Assembly: GCA_017434855.1 (NCBI GenBank)
Contig: JAFRUA010000042.1
Coordinates: 1-32,651, forward strand
DNA length: 32,651 nt
Direction of reading: 5' to 3'
From: Clostridia bacterium
GTDB taxonomy: Bacteria; Bacillota; Clostridia; Oscillospirales; Acutalibacteraceae
Shown here piece by piece: positions 28,139 to 32,651 of this stretch. Below the pieces are notes generated by a model. The model did no database searches and had not been told where the DNA came from. It saw only the letters and a program-made list of their open reading frames with translations. How positions within the stretch are numbered: the stretch's first letter is position 1; each line of letters opens with the position of its first letter. The position numbers and the translations under genes are program-made.

Positions 28139-28423
28139 TTACCAATCATCGGTCCATCTCATCTCGTTTTCAACATCAAAAAACACTTTGTTGTTCCAAA
28201 TCTTTGCTTCGAGGAATGCGTCTGCACATTGGCTCATATTATCTCCATAAAAAGACCAAAGGTATTCGTTTTGATGAGGTTTGTCCAAATTGTCTACGAC
28301 AATATGAGCTTGATTGTTCTCCCACCATCCTTGAACTAAAAATCGTTCTCCGTTGAATAAAACCACCATCTCTTTGCCTATGTTCAGACCTTCAATAAAG
28401 CTTTTTGTTTCACCGCCAATCAT
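28139..28423 (-). CDS. Small AT-rich hypothetical protein (94 aa)
   Basis: A 94-residue soluble protein (MIGGETKSFIEGLNIGKEMV ... VFFDVENEMRWTDDW) with many aromatic and acidic residues and no membrane segment or known motif. Its ATG overlaps the TGA of the beta-propeller gene (ATGA at 28423-28420), with GGGG in the preceding codons as ribosome site, so translation is coupled. It is much richer in A+T than the gene it is coupled to, which suggests recent acquisition or fusion of an unrelated piece. I do not recognise the family. Confidence 0.65.
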   Translation of the reverse strand: MIGGETKSFIEGLNIGKEMVVLFNGERFLVQGWWENNQAHIVVDNLDKPHQNEYLWSFYGDNMSQCADAFLEAKIWNNKVFFDVENEMRWTDDW

Positions 28424-29577
28424 ATTTTTATCCCCTTCAAAAACTTTTTGTAGTGTTTTCGCATAGCCTTGATTTCCATTTCAACGTTTTCTTCTGCAGA
28501 ATCGTCTGTCATCGGCGCGTCGGCCAAAAAGAGCCTGAGCTCATGCAGCTGTGTCGGCCAGCCGATTCCGCCCCACACGCCGTATCCGTATCCGAGATAA
28601 ACCGGATCTCCCACGCCGATATGACCGTCGGCGCGGCCTGAAAGCCCGCAGTTGTGAAGGTTCTTCGCAGTGTTGGTCTTTATAATGTCGCTTTGGCGGA
28701 AGTGTATGCCGTCAAAGGATTCCCAGACCGCGATGTAGCTGTCGGGAGAAAACCGCTTTTCGGTGATAACGGCGAGAAAGCGCCCATATTCATCCGCATA
28801 TTTCACATCTGCCGAATCGGCACCGCCGCTCTTTTCGGAGATGACTTCGCCCTTGTATTCCAGCGTAGCCGGCCAGTTCTCATCGGTTGCGTCCGCAATG
28901 GCCAGGTACGTTGCCGGGGTGCTCAGATTCCAGCTGTAATAGATATAGAGCTTGTCGCCCATCAGGACGAACGACGGTTCACCCGCGCCCCAGTAATCCG
29001 GATTGTCGGTGTATTCGATCAGCGAAAACGGTTCGCCTCCCCAGCCGCTTCCCGTCCATTTCTCATAGGGACCGCCGGGTTTTTTGCTGCGGGCAACACA
29101 GATGTCGTTGTCAACGCCGCGCTTGTCGAGTGTTGTCGTGTAGCCGATGTAATAGTAGCCGACGAACTTGATGATGCCGGGATCGCAGGTGGAAAGGTTG
29201 TCCCAACCGCCGCCGGTTGGCATCAGGGCGGTTTTTTCATGGCTGCGTCGTTTTCCGCCGTCATACAGGCGGAAATAACCCACAAAGTCGGAAACGTCGC
29301 CGGGCCCGTCCGTGGCGCACCAGACGTCCAGACTGCCGTCGGTGTTCAGGATCATCGACGGACCGTAGTGGTAGCCGCCGCCTTGTTCTTTCGGCGTGTA
29401 GATTTCCAGACCGGTGTCAACGGCGTCGGCATGCATGTACTTTGAAGAATAACCGGGCGCAACGGGCGCCGACGGTTCAAAGTCTCCGCTGACGACGACG
29501 GGCGCAAACGCCGCCAGAATGACGGAAAGCCCGACAAGCAGAGTTTTGATTACCTGATAAAACGTATATTTTGACAT
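28420..29577 (-). CDS. Secreted five-bladed beta-propeller, GH43-like glycosidase family protein
   Basis: A 385-residue exported protein. The signal peptide lies at about 10-30 (LLVGLSVILAAFAPVVVSG). The mature region has blade-like repeats typical of the GH43/GH32/GH117-type propeller: YHYGPSMILNTDGSLDVWCA, GWDNLSTCDPGIIKFVGYYYIGYTT, DNDICVARSKKPGGPYEKW, WGAGEPSFVLMGDKLYIYYSW. The CDPGIIKFVGYYY and GAGEPSFV segments sit where catalytic Asp and Glu of GH43 are expected. I cannot assign all three catalytic residues, so activity and sugar are open. It has a good promoter at 29687-29658. Confidence 0.75.
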   Translation of the reverse strand: MSKYTFYQVIKTLLVGLSVILAAFAPVVVSGDFEPSAPVAPGYSSKYMHADAVDTGLEIYTPKEQGGGYHYGPSMILNTDGSLDVWCATDGPGDVSDFVGYFRLYDGGKRRSHEKTALMPTGGGWDNLSTCDPGIIKFVGYYYIGYTTTLDKRGVDNDICVARSKKPGGPYEKWTGSGWGGEPFSLIEYTDNPDYWGAGEPSFVLMGDKLYIYYSWNLSTPATYLAIADATDENWPATLEYKGEVISEKSGGADSADVKYADEYGRFLAVITEKRFSPDSYIAVWESFDGIHFRQSDIIKTNTAKNLHNCGLSGRADGHIGVGDPVYLGYGYGVWGGIGWPTQLHELRLFLADAPMTDDSAEENVEMEIKAMRKHYKKFLKGIKI

Positions 29578-29657
29578 GGCTGCATCCTCCTTTGCTCTTG
29601 CTTTGCGCTGCGAACAGGGTTTGGCTGAAACGGCAAAGTCTGCTTTTTACTGCTTTC

Positions 29658-29687
29658 ATTATAGCATGCTCCTTTTTAAAAATGCAA
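29658..29687 (-). promoter_or_regulatory. Promoter of the beta-propeller gene
   Basis: Minus strand TTGCAT at 29687-29682, 18-base spacer, TATAAT at 29663-29658. The leader to the ATG at 29577 is about 75 bases. Confidence 0.8.
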
Positions 29688-29689
29688 CA

Positions 29690-29970
29690 GAATCGGACAA
29701 ACGGACGGATAAATCTGATTAATCTTTCTTAAAGCCTGAAGCGCCGGCGGCGCCGTGTCTGCAGGCGCAGGGCCACTGGCGATCCGGGCCGTGCCCCTTG
29801 TGGCTGCCTTTCTTCCCGATGTGTTCTGCATCATCAACAAGGAATTGCAATCCTTTCGGTCGGGTCCGGACCTTGAAGCGGTCAGGCGGCTGCTGCGGGG
29901 CCCGCTTTTTGTTTTCGGCGGCCGAAAAGACCGAAGCCGCCGGAACAGAGTCCGGCGCCGCAAAAAAAGG
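29690..29970. other. Long intergenic stretch, nothing recognised
   Basis: A GC-rich stretch between the divergent beta-propeller and phosphoesterase promoters. Open frames exist on both strands (for example 29755-30069 plus), but they lack ribosome sites and family signatures, and the basic Arg/Ser-rich translations look like non-coding GC-rich sequence. One hairpin (GGCGGC...GCCGCC, 29919-29943) is visible without a T run. Confidence 0.5.
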
Positions 29971-29971
29971 C

Positions 29972-30000
29972 TTGAATCGCGGGCGGATTCAGAGTATAAT
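29972..30000 (+). promoter_or_regulatory. Promoter of the metallophosphoesterase gene
   Basis: TTGAAT at 29972-29977, 17-base spacer, TATAAT at 29995-30000. The start codon is about 244 bases downstream, so the transcript has a long leader. Confidence 0.7.
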
Positions 30001-30045
30001 GCAATTGAAAGCCCAACGAGCCGGGGAGGGTCCCGATTTGAATCA

Positions 30046-30116
30046 GTCATCCCAACCGGATTCCGGTGATGACAGGGGGCGTTGCTTGCGGCTGCCGCCC
30101 TTTGGCCGCGTTTTTT
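30046..30116 (+). promoter_or_regulatory. Structured leader with attenuator-like terminator
   Basis: A stem-loop pairs GTCATC and ACCGG (30046-30059) with CCGGT and GATGAC (30063-30073): 11 bp with a 3-base bulge. It is followed by a second hairpin (GCGGC 30088-30092 with GCCGC 30105-30109) and GTTTTTT. This is the layout of a transcription attenuator, but it matches no riboswitch class I know. Confidence 0.45.
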
Positions 30117-30243
30117 CGCCCCGGCGTCAAAAAGGGATCGTTTACCGGATCGGAACAGGCTGCGGTCGCTGCGGGCAACAGGCTGGACCGTCACGCAAGC
30201 GGAACCGATCAAATCACCAAAGAAAAAGACAGGAGGTTGTCAT

Positions 30244-31371
30244 ATGACAAAAGCCGGAACCGGTCCGGTCAAACGCTTTTTTGCGCTGCTGATTTGCCTT
30301 TTGCTGCTCTCGGCGCTCACGGCAAACGCGGCATCAAACGCAGACAAGCAGGACCTGACCGTCAACCATGCGGATAATCTTTCAAGACTGTTCCGCACCA
30401 GTCCGGATTATTGCCTTTATTGCAGCGGCTGCCACACCGGAACCTGGGGCACCTTTGTGCAGTTCTTCCATAATGTTGGATATTTCTTCTGCGGGATCGT
30501 CGGGAAATACCCCGAAAAGGGCCGGATGTTCTTCACTTTTGATTCCATTGACGCGGGCGCGGATGAACCCTTTTACTTTATCCACCTCGGTGACAATCAT
30601 CTGCCTTTGATCGACGAGCGGGACTATGGGGATGCGCGGCTGGTGGAAACCGCGAACGCGCGCTTTGATTACTGCCCCTATGCCCGGCGTGTGCTTGACG
30701 ACGCCGCGCTGAAAGCGCAGGAGCTGGACGCTTTTATCGTCCACACCGGCGACCTGATCGATTATGTTTCTCAAAAGAATCTGGATCTTGCCAAAGATTT
30801 CACGGATCGGAACGATGTGTTTGCCTGCGCGGGCAATCACGAATACCACGTTTACATCTGGGATGACGGCGAAGACATTCCACGCCGCGTGCGTGTGGAA
30901 GAAAAAGTGCAGGCGGCGTTTAAAAACAACATCCGCTTCTCTGTCCGCGAAGAACACGGCGTCAAGTTCATCGCCATGGATAATTCGTTCCACACGATTG
31001 AACAGTGGCAGCTGGACAGATTCAAAGAAGAACTCAAAGACGGCAAACCGATCATTCTGGCGCTGCACGTGCCGGTTTATGCACCGGACATCTTCGAGTT
31101 CCAGATGACGAAGCTGGATTATCCGCACCCGGCGTGGCTGATGGTTGTGCCCGAAGAACGGATGGCGGAGTATCACTATGAGCCGCAGTGGATTGAAGAG
31201 CAAAAGGCAAACGACGCAACAAAGGCGTTTTATGATCTGATAGTCAGCGCGCCGAGCCTCAAAGCGATCCTTGTCGGCCACGACCACGCCCACTTCGTTT
31301 CGCAGGTGACGCCCACACTCAAACAGTATATGGTCGCCTGCGAGGAAGGGCAGATCTTTGCCGTCCGCTGA
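30244..31371 (+). CDS. Secreted calcineurin-like metallophosphoesterase
   Basis: A 375-residue exported phosphoesterase. The signal peptide (about 11-30, ending ANA) is followed by the metallophosphatase motifs in order: FIHLGDNH (near 120), VHTGDLID (near 168), CAGNHEYHV (near 200), LALHVPVYAP and the C-terminal VGHDHAHF. These supply the metal-binding Asp, His and Asn residues of the two-metal centre. The substrate (nucleotide, phospholipid or sugar phosphate) cannot be told. Just after the signal peptide lies a CxxCxxCH cluster (C57, C60, C63, H64). I chose the ATG at 30244, with AGGAGG 8 bases upstream. The next gene, also secreted, follows after 48 bases. Confidence 0.88.
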   Translation: MTKAGTGPVKRFFALLICLLLLSALTANAASNADKQDLTVNHADNLSRLFRTSPDYCLYCSGCHTGTWGTFVQFFHNVGYFFCGIVGKYPEKGRMFFTFDSIDAGADEPFYFIHLGDNHLPLIDERDYGDARLVETANARFDYCPYARRVLDDAALKAQELDAFIVHTGDLIDYVSQKNLDLAKDFTDRNDVFACAGNHEYHVYIWDDGEDIPRRVRVEEKVQAAFKNNIRFSVREEHGVKFIAMDNSFHTIEQWQLDRFKEELKDGKPIILALHVPVYAPDIFEFQMTKLDYPHPAWLMVVPEERMAEYHYEPQWIEEQKANDATKAFYDLIVSAPSLKAILVGHDHAHFVSQVTPTLKQYMVACEEGQIFAVR

Positions 31372-31419
31372 CAGCATGACAAAACAGCATTTTTCTGCAA
31401 AGCAAAAAGGAGATTTCTG

Positions 31420-32427
31420 ATGAAAGGTTATTGTTCTTTAAAAAAACTGATCGCGCTGCTGACTGCGGCGTGCTGCTTCCTGTTCCCGCATCTGACCGCC
31501 TATCGGGTCGTGAGTATTGGCACTCTGCCGACGCATAAGCTGGCTCTTTGCGGCGGAGACCGCATCCATTTTCTCAAAACCGGCAGCTCCGATGCAATTG
31601 TTCTGGAAAGCGAAGGCCATTTTGCCATGGTCGATGCCGGCGAGGATACCGACAATCCGCGCAGCTTTCCCGGGCTTGAACTGCCCGGCTATGAACAGGA
31701 GGTGCTCGGCTACCTCAAGCAGAACTGCGCCGACGAAAACGGAAAAGTGCACCTGGATTTCGTTCTCGGCACGCACGCGCATTCCGACCACATCGGCGGC
31801 TTTGATACGATCCTGCTCGACCCGGACGTAACGGTCGGCCGCGCCTATCTCAAAGCCTATGACAGCAGCCGGATCAATGACCATGAAGTCACAGACTGGG
31901 ATAATCAGGAGGTCTATGATCAGATGGTGGCCGCCCTGCGTGCGCGGAATATTCCCCAGATCCAAAACCCTGACCCCGTCACGTTTGCGTTCGGTCATTT
32001 CACCGTGACGCTGATCAACGCCGTTGACCCCGCAGCCGACGGAAAAGTGGGGGAAAACGACAACTCGTTCGGTGTGCTGCTTGAAAAAAACGGAACAAAG
32101 ATCTTCCTGGCCGGCGATATGGATAACCTTTCGGGCGACGAAGCCCGCCTGGCGCCCGAGATCGGCAAGGTCGACCTGCTCAAGGTCGGTCACCACGGCT
32201 ACGCCGGCTCCAGTTCCGAAACGTTCATTGCAACGCTGAAGCCCGAAACATGCGTGGTCACCAACAACCGGTTCGGCCCGTCGCACGACACACTGATGAG
32301 CATAATCAAAATCCTGCGCCATGACCGGATCTATCTGACGGGCTGCGAAAACGGCGTGCTTGCAGTTGTCGGCGATCAAGGACAAATCAACTATTTCGGC
32401 GGCATTTGCTGCTGGAAAACAAAATAA
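31420..32427 (+). CDS. Secreted ComEC/Rec2-like metallo-beta-lactamase-fold hydrolase
   Basis: A 335-residue protein with an N-terminal hydrophobic segment (about 8-25) for export or anchoring. The MBL domain follows: FLKTGSSDAIVLES and FAMVDAGEDTD, then the metal motif THAHSDHIGG (near 123), the bridging Asp in FLAGDMDNLS, and VGHHGYAGSS (near 258) with TNNRFGPSH. This is the layout of the stand-alone ComEC-type MBL domain. In DNA-uptake ComEC it is a nuclease, but free-standing secreted members have no settled substrate. The ribosome site AAAAGGAG precedes 31420. It is probably co-transcribed with the phosphoesterase gene, which could supply a pair of extracellular phospho- or nucleic-acid-degrading enzymes (inference). 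Confidence 0.87.
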   Translation: MKGYCSLKKLIALLTAACCFLFPHLTAYRVVSIGTLPTHKLALCGGDRIHFLKTGSSDAIVLESEGHFAMVDAGEDTDNPRSFPGLELPGYEQEVLGYLKQNCADENGKVHLDFVLGTHAHSDHIGGFDTILLDPDVTVGRAYLKAYDSSRINDHEVTDWDNQEVYDQMVAALRARNIPQIQNPDPVTFAFGHFTVTLINAVDPAADGKVGENDNSFGVLLEKNGTKIFLAGDMDNLSGDEARLAPEIGKVDLLKVGHHGYAGSSSETFIATLKPETCVVTNNRFGPSHDTLMSIIKILRHDRIYLTGCENGVLAVVGDQGQINYFGGICCWKTK

Positions 32428-32597
32428 CCCCGCCCGCCGGGCGCAGAGCATCAGCCGTCTTACCTGACGGGCAAACAGCATCATCGATGCGCCTGTGAAC
32501 GTTTCCAAAACGATTGCCGCGTGCATCAACAAGAAGCTCATAAGATTAAGGCAATGATAAAAGCCGCCGGTTCAATCCGGCGGACAGACTGCTGACA

Positions 32598-32634
32598 AAC
32601 CCTATGTTTTGCAAGAGGCATAGGGTTGTTTTTT
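32598..32634 (+). terminator. Intrinsic terminator near the right edge
   Basis: AACCCTATG (32598-32606) pairs with CATAGGGTT (32619-32627), followed by GTTTTTT. It lies about 170 bases past the MBL-gene stop. The bases between hold a second GC hairpin (CCGCCGG/CCGGCGG, 32564-32583) and no credible gene. Confidence 0.8.
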
Positions 32635-32651
32635 GCTCAGGGCAAGAAAAA

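Noticed and set aside
29676-30212. A 178-codon minus-strand frame and a 104-codon plus-strand frame in the 29.7-30.2 kb gap
   Set aside because: Both are Arg/Ser-rich without ribosome sites, and they cover a plausible promoter and leader hairpins; treated as non-coding.
32564-32583. A T-arm-like hairpin (CCGCCGG-TTCAAT-CCGGCGG) preceded by GCTCATAAG, resembling part of a tRNA-Met
   Set aside because: No matching acceptor, D arm or anticodon stem can be drawn and there is no CCA end; taken as a chance GC hairpin.

Overview
The window looks like chromosome of a Gram-positive, endospore-forming Clostridia member, most likely of the Oscillospiraceae/Ruminococcaceae type. The evidence is a GC-rich coding sequence with TTGACA/TATAAT promoters and strong AGGAGG ribosome sites. 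It also has spoIIID and bofA (both sporulation genes), a RibU-type ECF substrate protein behind an FMN riboswitch, metK behind a SAM-I riboswitch, and a free-standing ATP-PPase form of GMP synthetase. No phage, plasmid, insertion sequence or CRISPR array is visible.

Layout. Bases 1-2241 (minus strand) hold a DUF1508 protein, an AT-rich coding-like remnant, guaA without its amidotransferase half, and a 59-aa orphan. Bases 2278-7544 are one minus-strand operon read from a TTGATT-17-TATAAT promoter at 7681-7653: response regulator, sensor kinase, VTC-domain polyphosphate polymerase, DUF4956 membrane protein, and a Cthe_2159-like lipoprotein. Bases 7729-12647 are the divergent uvrB-uvrA repair operon with a candidate LexA box. 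A small lipoprotein follows (12734-13342). Bases 13395-16399 (minus) are a tight three-gene operon: DUF5058 membrane protein, a second membrane protein, and a membrane-anchored metallo-beta-lactamase-fold protein. Bases 16562-19688 encode a TrkH/KtrB potassium channel subunit and a large cell-wall amidase. bofA (minus) and manA follow. Bases 21123-24204 contain FMN riboswitch-ribU, SAM-I riboswitch-metK, spoIIID and a YjbR protein. Then come a YgjP-like metallopeptidase (minus), an ECF sigma factor with a membrane partner, a CLC channel (minus), a tRNA-Ala(GGC) with a truncated copy of its own 5' end, and finally a set of secreted proteins: a beta-propeller glycosidase-like protein, a metallophosphoesterase and a ComEC-like MBL-fold protein.

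The observation I rate highest is in the 2278-7544 operon. The sensor kinase has Gln in place of the phospho-accepting His (FIAELEQELRVPL). Its partner response regulator has Ser in place of the phospho-accepting Asp (IVSSRLP) and has also lost the conserved Lys. Both halves have therefore lost the His-Asp phosphorelay while keeping their overall architecture and operon position. The pair sits directly upstream of a polyphosphate polymerase/membrane protein/surface lipoprotein module. This suggests a two-component-like pair that signals without classical phosphotransfer. Other items worth a look are a near-perfect hairpin that buries the spoIIID ribosome site, a dispersed intergenic repeat that supplies the 3' end of the YgjP gene, and a structured leader ahead of the secreted phosphoesterase.
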